Below, piece after piece: positions 50,018-59,904 of a DNA stretch of 64,000 nt. Numbering within the stretch: position 1 is the stretch's first letter; the number at the start of each line of letters is the position of its first letter. The notes under the pieces are model-generated. The model saw only the letters and a program-made list of their open reading frames with translations, made no database searches and had not been told where the DNA came from. The position numbers and the translations under genes are program-made. The DNA is from an uncultured Maribacter sp. (GTDB taxonomy: Bacteria > Bacteroidota > Bacteroidia > Flavobacteriales > Flavobacteriaceae), in the NCBI RefSeq assembly GCF_947495965.1, contig NZ_CANMBB010000003.1, positions 124,001 to 188,000 on the forward strand. Reading direction: 5' to 3'.

Positions 50018-51292
50018 TTACATATGATGCCCTTCATGTCCTGTCATTTTTTTACCTGCTTCTTTATTCATCATCGATTTTTTGCCTTGTAACTGTGCTG
50101 CAGCATCAACCGTAAAAGCTCCATTGGTTACAATTTCATTACCGTTTTCCAAACCTTCGAAAACTTCATAGTTTCCTCCTATTTCATCGCCTACCGCCAC
50201 TTCTCGTAATTCAAAGACAGGTTTGCTAGGATTTGTTTTTATATAAACAACTGAACGTTCACCAGTCCACAACACTGCTGATGACGGCACTTTTAACACT
50301 TGTCTTTCATTTTGCTGAATGCCTTTTATTTTAGCCTGCACAAACATTCCTGGTTTAAAAATATCATCTGCATTTTTTAAGACCGCTCTTAGTTTCACTG
50401 TTCGTGTTCTATTATCCAAAATGGGGTCTATAAAATCTACTTTTGCCTTAAATTCCTTGTTAGCATAGGCATTGGTGGTTACCAATACTTCCTGCCCTTT
50501 TTTAAATAAATTAATTTGATTCTCATACACATCAAAGTTTGCCCAGACCGTATTTAAATTGGCAATTTTAAATAAGGGTTGCCCCATTTTGATATAATCG
50601 CCCTGATTCACAAGTTTTTCCAATACAGTTCCTGAAACTGTAGCGTAAACAGGAAAGTTATCCCTTATTTCTCCTGTCGTTTCAATTTGATTGATTTGCT
50701 GTTCCGAGAGTTTCCACAGCTTTAGTTTATTGCGTACCGCTTTGTATAGCCCTGGTTGAGATGCTTTTAAAGAAGCAGTAGTAATTAATTCTTGTTGTGC
50801 CGCATATAATTCTGGTGAATATATAGTTGCCAGTAATTGACCTTTACGAACGGTTTCTCCTGTAAAGTTCACATTTAAACGCTCAATTCTTCCAGAAAAA
50901 TAACTAACCTGAACTAGATTGTTTTCTTCATTTTCAACAATTTTCCCAGATAACTTAATGACTCCATCTGCTGTTTCACCATGCCCTACAATAGAAGTCT
51001 GTACATTGGCTAAAGCCATTGCGTTTTTAGTTAACTTAAATTGATTTGCCTCTAATCCTACCGCATTATTTTCTGCGGGGATTAAATCCATCCCACAAAT
51101 AGGGCAATCTCCTGCTTCGGGCTTCATAATTTGTGGATGCATGGAACAGGTCCACATTTGGTCAGCGGATTCAGATGAATGGTCATGTGTAACCATTGTA
51201 TCTTTTTCAGCATTGGAGTTTCCGAATAGCAGGTAACCTGCTAACAATCCAAATAGAGCCGCCCCTATGATGTAAATACTATACTTTTTCAT
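50018..51292 (-). CDS. cusB: CusB-like RND periplasmic adaptor with heavy-metal-binding domain
   Basis: This 424-aa membrane-fusion protein has an N-terminal anchor (4-22), then a heavy-metal-binding domain WTCSMHPQI...GDCPICGMDLIP (47-71; Cys49, Met51, His52, Cys63, Cys66). Barrel-sandwich and beta-barrel domains follow. The last residues form a Gly/His tail (GHEGHHM). It would pass Cu(I)/Ag(I) from the periplasm to the CusA pump. It is the last gene of the Cus operon, 1 bp after the DUF3347 gene. The metal type is inferred from the operon. Confidence 0.9.
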   Translation of the reverse strand: MKKYSIYIIGAALFGLLAGYLLFGNSNAEKDTMVTHDHSSESADQMWTCSMHPQIMKPEAGDCPICGMDLIPAENNAVGLEANQFKLTKNAMALANVQTSIVGHGETADGVIKLSGKIVENEENNLVQVSYFSGRIERLNVNFTGETVRKGQLLATIYSPELYAAQQELITTASLKASQPGLYKAVRNKLKLWKLSEQQINQIETTGEIRDNFPVYATVSGTVLEKLVNQGDYIKMGQPLFKIANLNTVWANFDVYENQINLFKKGQEVLVTTNAYANKEFKAKVDFIDPILDNRTRTVKLRAVLKNADDIFKPGMFVQAKIKGIQQNERQVLKVPSSAVLWTGERSVVYIKTNPSKPVFELREVAVGDEIGGNYEVFEGLENGNEIVTNGAFTVDAAAQLQGKKSMMNKEAGKKMTGHEGHHM

Positions 51293-51293
51293 T

Positions 51294-51824
51294 TTAATTG
51301 ATTTGTTTTTTCAGACTACCACATTTCAACATTCTAGAACCGAAATATGGGTTTTTAATCTCCTTAACTTCACTTAACCAATAGGCTCCCTGGTTATTAT
51401 TTGCCATTGGGCAAAAATCCTGATACAAAGTCTTTTCCGTTCCTAAAAGTGCAACAAGGTCGTTTATGGTTGAACTTAAACCTTCAAAGTGCTTACGTTG
51501 ATGGTCAATATCACTTTTAGCGATATGCCCTGCATGCTCTTTAGCATTTTCCATAATTTCCATATATGTTTTATGGGTTGCACCGGTAAGCTTGGTCATA
51601 TCAAAACTTGAAAAGGCGGTAATCAATTCATTAGCACCTTTAACTGTAGCCTCTTTACTGTCAGCAACCAGGCCATTCTTAATTTCGAGATAGGCATTTA
51701 CCATTGGTGTTGCCGCCGTAGCACTATTCTTGACTATTGTTTTTTCAGAAGAATTACCGTCTTTACAAGCATAAGCTGTTACTACTAAAATTGTGATTGC
51801 GATTAATGTTTTTACTGTTTTCAT
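51294..51824 (-). CDS. DUF3347 lipoprotein of the Cus operon
   Basis: This 176-aa protein has a lipoprotein signal (TLIAITILVVTAYAC, Cys20). The DUF3347 core has MVNAYLEIKNGLVADSKEAT, then an IMENAKEHAGHIAKSDIDHQ-like helix and FCPMANNNQGAYWLS near 136-150, which contains the Cys/Met pair seen in family members that bind copper. Family members are often next to or fused to CusB. It probably acts as a periplasmic metal-binding partner. Spacing is 30 bp from the TolC gene. Confidence 0.85.
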   Translation of the reverse strand: MKTVKTLIAITILVVTAYACKDGNSSEKTIVKNSATAATPMVNAYLEIKNGLVADSKEATVKGANELITAFSSFDMTKLTGATHKTYMEIMENAKEHAGHIAKSDIDHQRKHFEGLSSTINDLVALLGTEKTLYQDFCPMANNNQGAYWLSEVKEIKNPYFGSRMLKCGSLKKQIN

Positions 51825-51854
51825 TTTTATTGTTTTTAATTATTATATAGAATT

Positions 51855-53069
51855 TTATTTGGTTAAATAGTTCAGAATGGCAAACTGTGAGTAATACCTT
51901 TTTACCGATTCTATTTGATTCAATTGAAATTTCAATTGCAGTTCCTGAATATCCAACACATCATTAAAGTCAATAGTTGCCGTTTCATAATTCTTGATGA
52001 GAATCTGTTCAGCATTTTTGGCTTGTTCCAGGTTTTTAGACTGCGTATGGTATGCTATGCGAGCTTCATTTCTGCCTGCAATAGCTTTGGCAAAAGCAGA
52101 TTCCAATACGTTTAACCGTTCTTGCTTTTGAGATTGTATTTCAAACTGGCGCAACTCATTCTGTTTTGTTTTTGAACGATAACGCTTGTTGAAAATGGGA
52201 ACGGAAAGAGAGACCATAGGCATGATAATATCTTTCCCATTATCACTAAAATTCAGATTTGCGCGTTCTTGGACAGGAAGATAATCCAGTCCAAAACCAA
52301 TCTTTGGTGCACCTTCTTTCTGGTTGAGCAATTCTGCTTGCGTAACAGACGCATATAATCTATCAAAACGAAGTAATTCTGGATTCAGCCCAAGACTATC
52401 ATCAACGATTGGTTCTGTTTGAGGTAAAATCATCTGTTGTACTACTTCTACCGTTATGTCACCATCTCGATTCAACAACCCGTTAAACACAGCCTGTTCT
52501 GCCACAAATTTCTCTTGCAAAATCTCTTTTTGCTGCTGCAATTCGTTTTGTCTAATTTGCAATCGAAGCACATCTACAGCACTGGCTTTATCTACTTCAA
52601 CAGCGGTCAATGCTAGTTGTTCATAGGTTTCCAATAATTGAATGTTATTGTCCAATACAACTTGCTTCGCCTTAAGACTGTAGAGCACGTAATAGGATTG
52701 GGCTACATTTAAGCTTAGTCTTCTCTTTGCAACCAGATAATCTACATAATCCGTTTCCGCCATTGCCGAAGCATACTTTTCGCGTGCGGAAACAGTACCA
52801 AACCAGGGCAACATTTGCTTAACAGAAAATCGAGCTTTCTGAGCACCTGTTCTAGTCTCCGGTTCACTTATAAAATAACCTGTAGCAAACTCTGTATTGG
52901 GCAGCCAATTCGCTTCATTTACTTTTTCAGTGGCGATGTTGTAACGCAGCTCACTCGCTTGAATATTCGGATTGTTTTTTAAGGCTTCGTTTATGTAAGA
53001 TTGTAATTGTTGCGCCTTGGCAAACCCAAAACCAAACAACAGAATGACTATTAAAAAAATACGTTTCAT
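51855..53069 (-). CDS. TolC-family outer membrane channel (CusC-like)
   Basis: This 404-aa protein has a signal peptide (MKRIFLIVILLFGFGFAKAQ) and the long alpha-helical repeats of outer membrane efflux channels, for example QLQSYINEALKNNPNIQASE and the mirrored second half (NEARIAYHTQSKNLEQAKNA). It forms the outer-membrane exit of the CusCBA pump. The start overlaps the cusA stop by 4 bp (53066-53069). It has no lipid-attachment Cys, unlike the second TolC-family protein at 60,821. Confidence 0.92.
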   Translation of the reverse strand: MKRIFLIVILLFGFGFAKAQQLQSYINEALKNNPNIQASELRYNIATEKVNEANWLPNTEFATGYFISEPETRTGAQKARFSVKQMLPWFGTVSAREKYASAMAETDYVDYLVAKRRLSLNVAQSYYVLYSLKAKQVVLDNNIQLLETYEQLALTAVEVDKASAVDVLRLQIRQNELQQQKEILQEKFVAEQAVFNGLLNRDGDITVEVVQQMILPQTEPIVDDSLGLNPELLRFDRLYASVTQAELLNQKEGAPKIGFGLDYLPVQERANLNFSDNGKDIIMPMVSLSVPIFNKRYRSKTKQNELRQFEIQSQKQERLNVLESAFAKAIAGRNEARIAYHTQSKNLEQAKNAEQILIKNYETATIDFNDVLDIQELQLKFQLNQIESVKRYYSQFAILNYLTK

Positions 53070-56000
53070 ATGCTTGCTTTTTTAAGTTGAACTTCTTGCT
53101 TCCAGCTATATAACACGGGTACAACAAACAAGGTGATTAGTGCTATGAGCATACCCCCAAAGCTTGGGATTGCCATAGGAATCATGATATCACTTCCTCT
53201 TCCTGTTGATGTTAACACGGGCAGTAATGCAAGAATAGTAGTGGCTGTAGTCATTAAACATGGTCTAATTCGTTTTTCTCCTGCCTCCACAATGGATGCC
53301 CTTATTTCTTTTCTGGTTTTAGGGCTGTTTCTATCAAAAGTTTGGGTTAAGTAGGTAGCCATTACCACACCATCATCTGTGGCGATACCAAACAATGCGA
53401 TGAAACCGACCCAGACTGCAACACTTAAATTAATGGTGTGCATTTGAAAGAGGTCTCTCAAATTTTCCCCGAAGAAATTAAAGTTTAAAAACCAGTCTTG
53501 ACCATATAACCAAATCATTACAAAACCACCTGCAAAAGCAACGGCGATACCTGTAAAAACCATTAAGGATGTAGCTACGGAACGGAATTGAAAATACAGG
53601 ATTAAAAAGATAATAATCAATGCTAATGGTACGACCATCGATAATGTTTTTTCGGCGCGTATTTGATTTTCATAGGTTCCCGTAAATTGATAATTGATTC
53701 CTTTGGGCACTATCAATTCGCCTGCATCAATTTTCTTTTGGATAAGTGCTTGGGCATTTTCAACTACATTTACCTCTGCAAAACCATCGAGTTTGTCAAA
53801 CAGTACATAGCCCACTAAAAAGGTATCTTCACTTTTAATTACCTGCGGACCTTGTTCATATCGAATGGTTGCCAATTCACTTAACGGTACTGGGCTTCCT
53901 TTCTCCACGGGAACATAAATGTTCTTTAAATCGGTAGGCGTAGAACGCAATTCCCTAGGATATCGCACACGTACACCATAACGTTCGCGCCCTTCAACTG
54001 TCTGGGTCAAGACCATACCACCAACAGCTACTTTCAATACATTTTGTACTGCATCAATTGAAATACCATATCGGGCAATTTTTTCTCTATCTATATCAAT
54101 CAGCAAATAAGGTTTACCTACAATACGGTCTGCAAAAACGGCTTCTTTTTTAACTCCTTCGGCTTGCTTTAAGATATTCTCCAATTGCACTCCAAATGCC
54201 TCAATCTGTTTTAAATCCTGTCCTTTTACCTTAATTCCCATAGGTGCCCGCATTCCTGTTTGCAGCATCACCAATCGGGTTTCTATCGGCTGCAGTTTTG
54301 GTGCAGAAGTCACTCCCGGCAACTTGGTGACTTTAACTATCTCTTTCCAAATATCATCAGGAGATTGTATTTCTGGCCGCCAATTGCGATAGAATTCGCC
54401 ATTGGTATCCGCAATTAAATCTTCTTTTTTGATTTCAGGGTCGAGCTCAGTGCTTTCGTCTGAATTTGGATTGGGAACAAAACCTCCTTTTTTCAATGCA
54501 AACCACCCATCATCATTTACCTTATAGCGTTGGCGTGTTCCATTTTCATTCATCATATATTCCGATTTGTACTGAATCACGTTTTCATACATGGACAGGG
54601 GTGCTGGGTCTAAAGCCGATTCTGTTCTCCCAGATTTACCTACAACAGTTTTTATTTCTGGAATGCTTGCCACCGCCATGTCCAACTGTTGTAGCACACG
54701 TTTATTTTCTTCTACACCTGAATGCGGCATGGAAGTGGGCATCAATAAAAATGAACCTTCATTTAGTGATGGCATAAACTCTTTGCCAGTATTTTTCATG
54801 ATAAAAAACCCACCAATGACGATAAGTGTGGGCACCGATAAAAACAGGGCTTTATTAGCCAAAGCCCATTTTAAAATACGCGTGTAATACCTTCTGAAGA
54901 GTGCAAAAACACCTAATAGTCCAAAACAGATAAGACTCACGAAAATGAGGTTCCAAAAAATATTTTTATCGACTCCCAATGGTCGCCAATATTCAGCTAA
55001 AAGAAAAATAATGGCTAAAGCGGATATGATGATATTGCATAGATTCGCTCGCTTTTCGGAAACTTTATCTTGTAGTTTTAACAAGGCCACTACTCCAAAA
55101 GCAATAACAATTACTCCTAACCAGTATCCATATACAAGCACTGTAATTCCCAAGAGGATGAGTATTCCATTTAGCAGGTAATTCAATCTTTTTCTAATGC
55201 TTTTCTTTTGAAATAAAAATGCTGCGAACGGTGGTATTAAGAATAACGCGACTATGATGGAGGCTGTCAGTGCAAAGGTTTTTGTAAAAGCCAGAGGTCT
55301 GAATAATTTTCCCTCTGCACCAATCATCGTGAAGACAGGAATAAAACTGATAATAGTAGTCATTACTGCTGTTACAATGGCACCTGAAACTTCGGCTGTG
55401 GCATTATAAACTATGGTGTTTATTGGTAATTTTCCTTTCTCTTCATCCAAATGCCTAATGATGTTTTCCGAAAGAATAACGCCAACGTCCACCATCGTTC
55501 CAATGGCTATAGCAATTCCTGATAATGCTACAATATTGGCATCCACACCAAAGAGCTTCATAGCTATAAATACCATTAGTACGGCTACAGGCAGTAAACC
55601 TGAAATGAGGATAGAGGCGCGCAGGTTAAATACCATTATGATAATGACCAAAATGGTAACCAATATTTCTAAGGTCAATGCCTCATTAAGTGTTCCCAGA
55701 GTTTCATGAATCAGTTCTGTTCTATCATAAAACGGAACAATGGTAACTTGCGAAGTCCCGCCATCTTTCAATACTTTAGACGGTAGTCCTGCACTTAGTT
55801 CCTTAATTTTTTCTTTAACGTTATTGATAACTTCCAAAGGATTGGCACCATATCTAGCAACCACGACAGCACCTACTACTTCTGCACCTTCTTTGTCTAA
55901 AACACCCCTTCTTGTGGCAGGCCCCAGGGTTACTTTAGCAATGTCTTTTATTCGTATTGTGGTAAAGTCTTCTGAAGTAACCGCAGCATTTTCTATATCG

Positions 56001-56776
56001 GCAATGGATTTTACATAGCCCAAACCTCTGACTAAATATTCTGCCTGATTGATTTCCAAAGTTTGGGCACCAATGTCTTTGTTACTTTCTTTTACTGCCT
56101 TTACAATGTGATGCAATCCAATATGATATTGACGCATTAGTTCGGGGTTAACATCAACTTGATATTCCTGAACATATCCTCCAATTGAGGCTACTTCGGA
56201 TACACCGCTTGCCGATGACAATGCGTATTTTACGTAGTAGTCCTGAATACTTCGCAGTTCATGTAAATCCCAACCTCCTGTCACATTTCCATCTTTGTCC
56301 CGACCTTCCAAAGTGTACCAAAAGATTTGCCCTAAACCTGTAGCATCAGGCCCCAAAGCAGGGTTTACACCTTCTGGTAATAAGCCACTTGGCAAAGAGT
56401 TCAGTTTTTCTAGAATACGGCTACGGCTCCAATAAAACTCTATGTCTTCTTCGAAAATGACATAGATACTTGAAAAACCGAACATGGATGAGCTACGAAT
56501 GGTTTTCACTCCAGGAATACCCAACAATGAGGTAGTAAGGGGATATGTTATTTGGTCTTCAATATCTTGTGGGGAACGACCATCCCATTTAGTAAATATG
56601 ATTTGTTGATTTTCGCCAATATCCGGAATAGCATCCACAGCTACGGGGTCGCTTGGCAATAAACCTGTATCCCAATTAAATGGTGCATTGACCGTACCCC
56701 ATCCTATAAAAAGGATAAGTAATAGTACCGCTACAAGTTTATTTTCTATTAGAAATTTTATGCTTTTGTTTAGCAT
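53066..56776 (-). CDS. cusA: CusA/CzcA-type heavy-metal RND pump
   Basis: This 1236-aa inner-membrane proton-driven pump starts with MLNKSIKFLIENKLVAVLLL. TM4 carries the AIAIGTMVDVGVILSENIIR proton-relay motif and the mid-protein segment LVMLQTGMRAPMGIKVKGQD matches CusA-type metal pumps. It is longer than E. coli CusA (about 1047 aa); the extra length includes additional hydrophobic segments (about 520-640) between the two RND halves and an inserted stretch in the second periplasmic domain. Cu(I)/Ag(I) is the likely substrate given the adaptor and HYC_CC_PP neighbours; a CzcA-like Co/Zn role is the alternative. Confidence 0.93.
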   Translation of the reverse strand: MLNKSIKFLIENKLVAVLLLILFIGWGTVNAPFNWDTGLLPSDPVAVDAIPDIGENQQIIFTKWDGRSPQDIEDQITYPLTTSLLGIPGVKTIRSSSMFGFSSIYVIFEEDIEFYWSRSRILEKLNSLPSGLLPEGVNPALGPDATGLGQIFWYTLEGRDKDGNVTGGWDLHELRSIQDYYVKYALSSASGVSEVASIGGYVQEYQVDVNPELMRQYHIGLHHIVKAVKESNKDIGAQTLEINQAEYLVRGLGYVKSIADIENAAVTSEDFTTIRIKDIAKVTLGPATRRGVLDKEGAEVVGAVVVARYGANPLEVINNVKEKIKELSAGLPSKVLKDGGTSQVTIVPFYDRTELIHETLGTLNEALTLEILVTILVIIIMVFNLRASILISGLLPVAVLMVFIAMKLFGVDANIVALSGIAIAIGTMVDVGVILSENIIRHLDEEKGKLPINTIVYNATAEVSGAIVTAVMTTIISFIPVFTMIGAEGKLFRPLAFTKTFALTASIIVALFLIPPFAAFLFQKKSIRKRLNYLLNGILILLGITVLVYGYWLGVIVIAFGVVALLKLQDKVSEKRANLCNIIISALAIIFLLAEYWRPLGVDKNIFWNLIFVSLICFGLLGVFALFRRYYTRILKWALANKALFLSVPTLIVIGGFFIMKNTGKEFMPSLNEGSFLLMPTSMPHSGVEENKRVLQQLDMAVASIPEIKTVVGKSGRTESALDPAPLSMYENVIQYKSEYMMNENGTRQRYKVNDDGWFALKKGGFVPNPNSDESTELDPEIKKEDLIADTNGEFYRNWRPEIQSPDDIWKEIVKVTKLPGVTSAPKLQPIETRLVMLQTGMRAPMGIKVKGQDLKQIEAFGVQLENILKQAEGVKKEAVFADRIVGKPYLLIDIDREKIARYGISIDAVQNVLKVAVGGMVLTQTVEGRERYGVRVRYPRELRSTPTDLKNIYVPVEKGSPVPLSELATIRYEQGPQVIKSEDTFLVGYVLFDKLDGFAEVNVVENAQALIQKKIDAGELIVPKGINYQFTGTYENQIRAEKTLSMVVPLALIIIFLILYFQFRSVATSLMVFTGIAVAFAGGFVMIWLYGQDWFLNFNFFGENLRDLFQMHTINLSVAVWVGFIALFGIATDDGVVMATYLTQTFDRNSPKTRKEIRASIVEAGEKRIRPCLMTTATTILALLPVLTSTGRGSDIMIPMAIPSFGGMLIALITLFVVPVLYSWKQEVQLKKASI

Positions 56777-56883
56777 TTATTTTGATTTTTAAACAGTTAG
56801 ACATTGGTGTTGAAAAAACACCGAATACAAGAATTTTATCCTAATGGCATAGCCATAGGACAATACAGTCTAATGCTTAAAAA

Positions 56884-57300
56884 TCAAATTAAATAGGTCT
56901 CGTCTAGCTTGTAGATTTGCCTAATGACGAGTGGCGGTGAATAATCGTTATAGGTATTTTCCTTTTCTTCTAATCCATCAAAAAGGTTTATATAGGAATA
57001 TACAAAAGAGGCAACAAAGATTTGCTGGTCTAACGTAAGCTTGTCTATGGACAATTGCAATTCATCTTGTCCATCAACTACTATTTGTTCATCACTACAA
57101 CAATTCTTTTTGGCAATGGAACACTCTGAAGTAGTAACTGTTTTTTCCATTTCCATTCCACAGGTTTCTGCGGTATGAAACATCGAAGTATCCACTAATA
57201 CATCTCCACAATAATGCATATCAACAGTAAATGACAGCGTAGAGAAAAGCACTACGAGCGCCATTGTTGATGCCATTATTTTGTGGAAAATTTGTTTCAT
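56884..57300 (-). CDS. HYC_CC_PP family protein (copper-associated)
   Basis: This 138-aa exported protein has a signal peptide (about 9-24, MASTMALVVLFSTLSF). It shows the three family marks HYC at 29-31, CC at 67-68 and PP at 122-123, with further Cys at 47 (TCGME) and 60. Such small Cys/His proteins sit upstream of metal-efflux genes in Bacteroidetes and probably bind metal. It is the first gene of the Cus operon, 107 bp before cusA. A TAGCTTTG sequence on the minus strand at 57309-57316 matches the -7 consensus but lies only 8 bp from the start codon, implying a near-leaderless mRNA if used. Confidence 0.82.
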   Translation of the reverse strand: MKQIFHKIMASTMALVVLFSTLSFTVDMHYCGDVLVDTSMFHTAETCGMEMEKTVTTSECSIAKKNCCSDEQIVVDGQDELQLSIDKLTLDQQIFVASFVYSYINLFDGLEEKENTYNDYSPPLVIRQIYKLDETYLI

Positions 57301-57392
57301 ATGAAACGCAAAGCTATAAAACTTGATATTTTTTTGTTAAAATAATATGTTAAAATGGTTTCGACTGTGATTTAGTTTTAGAAAAAAATTGT

Positions 57393-57758
57393 TTACCAAA
57401 TATTTATAGTTTCACTAAATTCTGAATCTCCTGTCACATTGATTTTTAGTTTAGAAGGAATAAAACTTTTTCCTTTATATTCTGGCTCAGCCGAATAGTT
57501 TAATTTTTTTCCGTCAGCTAATAATTCCTCAATCATTTTGTCAAATTTCTGTTTAAATACTTTAACAAATTCAGGAACATATAGAATATTCATAGGACTA
57601 TCTTCTCCTCCAAATTCCAATGGCATTAAGTGAATTTCAGCCAATTCACCTTTTTTAAATAGTCCAATTGCTTTTTTATTACTATCTATTTTGCTAAAAT
57701 CAGGCGCATTTCCATTTTCTGATTTCGAGTTATTGTTTTTCTTAAACCATTTAAACAT
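57393..57758 (-). CDS. Hypothetical protein, 121 aa
   Basis: This small soluble protein has a basic N-terminus MFKWFKKNNN, an Asn/Ser/Gly linker, then a compact domain with KKAIGLFKKGELAEIHLMPL, EFGGEDSPMNILYVPEFV and KFDKMIEELLADGK. No motif is recognised. It resembles single-domain proteins seen as orphans in Bacteroidetes. It lies upstream of the Cus operon on the same strand (92 bp) but nothing else ties it to metal resistance. Confidence 0.65.
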   Translation of the reverse strand: MFKWFKKNNNSKSENGNAPDFSKIDSNKKAIGLFKKGELAEIHLMPLEFGGEDSPMNILYVPEFVKVFKQKFDKMIEELLADGKKLNYSAEPEYKGKSFIPSKLKINVTGDSEFSETINIW

Positions 57759-57867
57759 ATTCAGTAATTTTATTATTGATTTCGATTTTTTCTAATTGTT
57801 GTCAACAAGTTGGTATCGATTAAAGTTTTCGTATTTCTTGCATTTTTGTAAGTAATTAACTTGAATA

Positions 57868-57909
57868 AACCCTTTATAAACATTATAAAATCTAACCATA
57901 TAAAGGGTT
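57868..57909. terminator. Hairpin downstream of the AraC-family gene
   Basis: AACCCTTTATA (57868-57878) and TATAAAGGGTT (57899-57909) are perfect 11-bp inverted repeats with a 20-nt loop, followed on the minus strand by TATTC. It lies about 137 bp past the stop of the 58,046 gene. The large loop makes it less typical of an intrinsic terminator, so a regulatory or processing structure is possible. The rest of 57,759-58,045 shows nothing else. Confidence 0.4.
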
Positions 57910-58045
57910 CTTTCAACTAACCAATCAAGGAACAATCAAAAAAATGAAAATCTTTATAGGGCAAAGTTAAATTGCGTTGCATTGATTTCTTATTAATCTA
58001 TGGGAAACAAAGTTTAAATTTCAGAATATTAAACTCAAAAAAGAT

Positions 58046-59197
58046 TTAACGATACTTAGCAGGTGTACAGCCTTCATATTTTTTAAATGCCGAATAAAAT
58101 GTGGCTTTGGTGTGAAAGCCAACTTCCATGCCAATACCTTCTATGGACAAATGACTGAACTTAGCATCGCCTAAAAGTTCTTTCGCCTTGTCTACCCTAA
58201 ACTTATTGATAAAATTGTTGAAGTTTAGCTCCAATTGATTGTTAAGAGCATAAGAAATTCTTCTAGGGTGAATTTGAGTTGCCTCTGCTATGTCCACTAT
58301 GGTTAGGTTATGTCTTAAAAAACTTTGCGTATTCCGTATACTGTCTGTTATTGTATTTATGACCTCCATCATTTCTTCGGAATTCATAAATTGAGGCTTA
58401 TCTTTCTTACTTGACAGTTGAGACAATAATGGAACTGATGTCTCTATCTCAGAACTTACTTCTTCATAGGGTATAAAATTTTGCTCTGGTTCAGGAAGAA
58501 CCAAATATAACGACACTATATTGTCCTGGGTGATTCCTTTAAAAGAGACCCAATAAATCAATATCACATTAACCAAGGTTACGAAGAAATAAAGCGCATG
58601 GTTATCGATGAAATGGTGAAGCAATAACAGCAGTTGAAAACAAATACTGCCGTATATAAAAAGTTTGGACCAATTTAGGTTTTTATGAAACGTCTCAGAA
58701 AATTGATTGCCTACTTCTTTTTGGTGTAATATAATCCAACGAATGGTCAACACACCAATAAAAATGGAATAGCCTAGACCAAACACAAAATAAATCAACG
58801 CATAGTATGAAAACTTGAGTTGCAGTTTGGTTTCAATCGGAAGAAAGAAAATTATCAGCCCAACAACAGTTTCAACAACACCAGGTATCAGCGTCCAATA
58901 ACTCAGTTTTCTACCATTGAATACCGATACTTTTTGGATATAGATATAAAACAACGGATAGGCCAAAAAATGAAAATGAATAGGTGGTAGTTCTAATATG
59001 GGATATTGATGCAAAATCCCCATATCCTCTAATATATTTGGAATTGGCTCTAAAGAAAACAATAGTATAAATAGCCCCAAAAACAGTGTGGGCCTATTCT
59101 TTTTGGAATGCAATAATAGTAGCATTATTCCAAAAAGCAGTCCTTGAATTACACCAAGGATATCTATGATACTTATTATGTTATATGAAAACTCCAT
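58046..59197 (-). CDS. AraC-family regulator with multi-spanning membrane N-terminus
   Basis: This 383-aa protein has about seven hydrophobic helices in residues 1-230 (for example IDILGVIQGLLFGIMLLLLH), then a linker and a C-terminal AraC HTH domain (about 300-383). The HTH reads TIVDIAEATQIHPRRISYAL, then NNFINKFRVDKAKELLGDAK and EGIGMEVGFHTKATFYSAFK. Membrane-embedded AraC proteins of this type are common in Bacteroidetes; they may sense membrane or lipophilic signals. It lies between the Cus operon and the RND pump block and could control either. Confidence 0.9.
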   Translation of the reverse strand: MEFSYNIISIIDILGVIQGLLFGIMLLLLHSKKNRPTLFLGLFILLFSLEPIPNILEDMGILHQYPILELPPIHFHFLAYPLFYIYIQKVSVFNGRKLSYWTLIPGVVETVVGLIIFFLPIETKLQLKFSYYALIYFVFGLGYSIFIGVLTIRWIILHQKEVGNQFSETFHKNLNWSKLFIYGSICFQLLLLLHHFIDNHALYFFVTLVNVILIYWVSFKGITQDNIVSLYLVLPEPEQNFIPYEEVSSEIETSVPLLSQLSSKKDKPQFMNSEEMMEVINTITDSIRNTQSFLRHNLTIVDIAEATQIHPRRISYALNNQLELNFNNFINKFRVDKAKELLGDAKFSHLSIEGIGMEVGFHTKATFYSAFKKYEGCTPAKYR

Positions 59198-59295
59198 TAA
59201 GGATTACAAAATTACATTTTAATAGTTTTTTATATTCATTGAAATGCATAAAATATACTCATCGTTATAAAATAGCCAATTAAACACGGGTAATA

Positions 59296-59904
59296 TCAGT
59301 CTTTAATAATCCTTCTTTTGTATCCTGTTTTTAAGAGTTTAATATTTTCCTGCTTGATAGGATCCAAAATGTTTTTACCATAGGAGGTGTGAAACTTATG
59401 CTTCTCCAAAAAACAGACATTTAAGACTTTCCAATCTTCATCTGAATAATTCACCTTCTTAAAATCTGACCACTCCCTTCGCAATAACTCACATTTCGTA
59501 AAAAACATCTTTGTTCCTAAATGATATAAATCTGCATCACAGATAATATTTTCAAATTTGCTGTAAGGTTTCTGCGGCATCTTAGTGGCATTTATACAGG
59601 CACAAACAATAGCTATCTTAACCTTGTCATACTTGTATTTGGATAAAAACGAACGAGCCTCATGGCAGCTGCAATCTTCATGACCTTCAAAAACCAGCGA
59701 ATTTCCAATATCATGGAATAGTGCTGCCAATAAAACTGGTTCGAGCATTTTTAAGTCTATCCTTTCGTATTTTCCTATTTTCAAGACATTTTGATATACC
59801 TCTATCGTATGTCTTAAATTATGGAATTGCAGCATAGCGCAACGGCTTTTGGAAAGCCGTTGCATACAATGATTCTTTGCTATGCTTACAATATCATAGT
59901 TCAT
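59296..59904 (-). CDS. HD-domain phosphohydrolase
   Basis: This 202-aa protein has HD superfamily metal ligands: His32 (NLRHT), the pair His64-Asp65 (LFHDIG), and Asp123 (CDADLYHLG). Additional His at 76 and 81 occur in a Cys-containing loop (GHEDCSCHEA). It is expected to hydrolyse a phosphoester or nucleotide; the substrate is unknown. Its start overlaps the stop of the TerB-like gene by 4 bp, so the two are translationally coupled, suggesting a shared stress-response role. Confidence 0.8.
   Translation of the reverse strand: MNYDIVSIAKNHCMQRLSKSRCAMLQFHNLRHTIEVYQNVLKIGKYERIDLKMLEPVLLAALFHDIGNSLVFEGHEDCSCHEARSFLSKYKYDKVKIAIVCACINATKMPQKPYSKFENIICDADLYHLGTKMFFTKCELLRREWSDFKKVNYSDEDWKVLNVCFLEKHKFHTSYGKNILDPIKQENIKLLKTGYKRRIIKD

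Noticed and set aside
55413-56018. Plus-strand open frames inside cusA
   Set aside because: They mirror the antisense of an RND pump and have no plausible start context or similarity.
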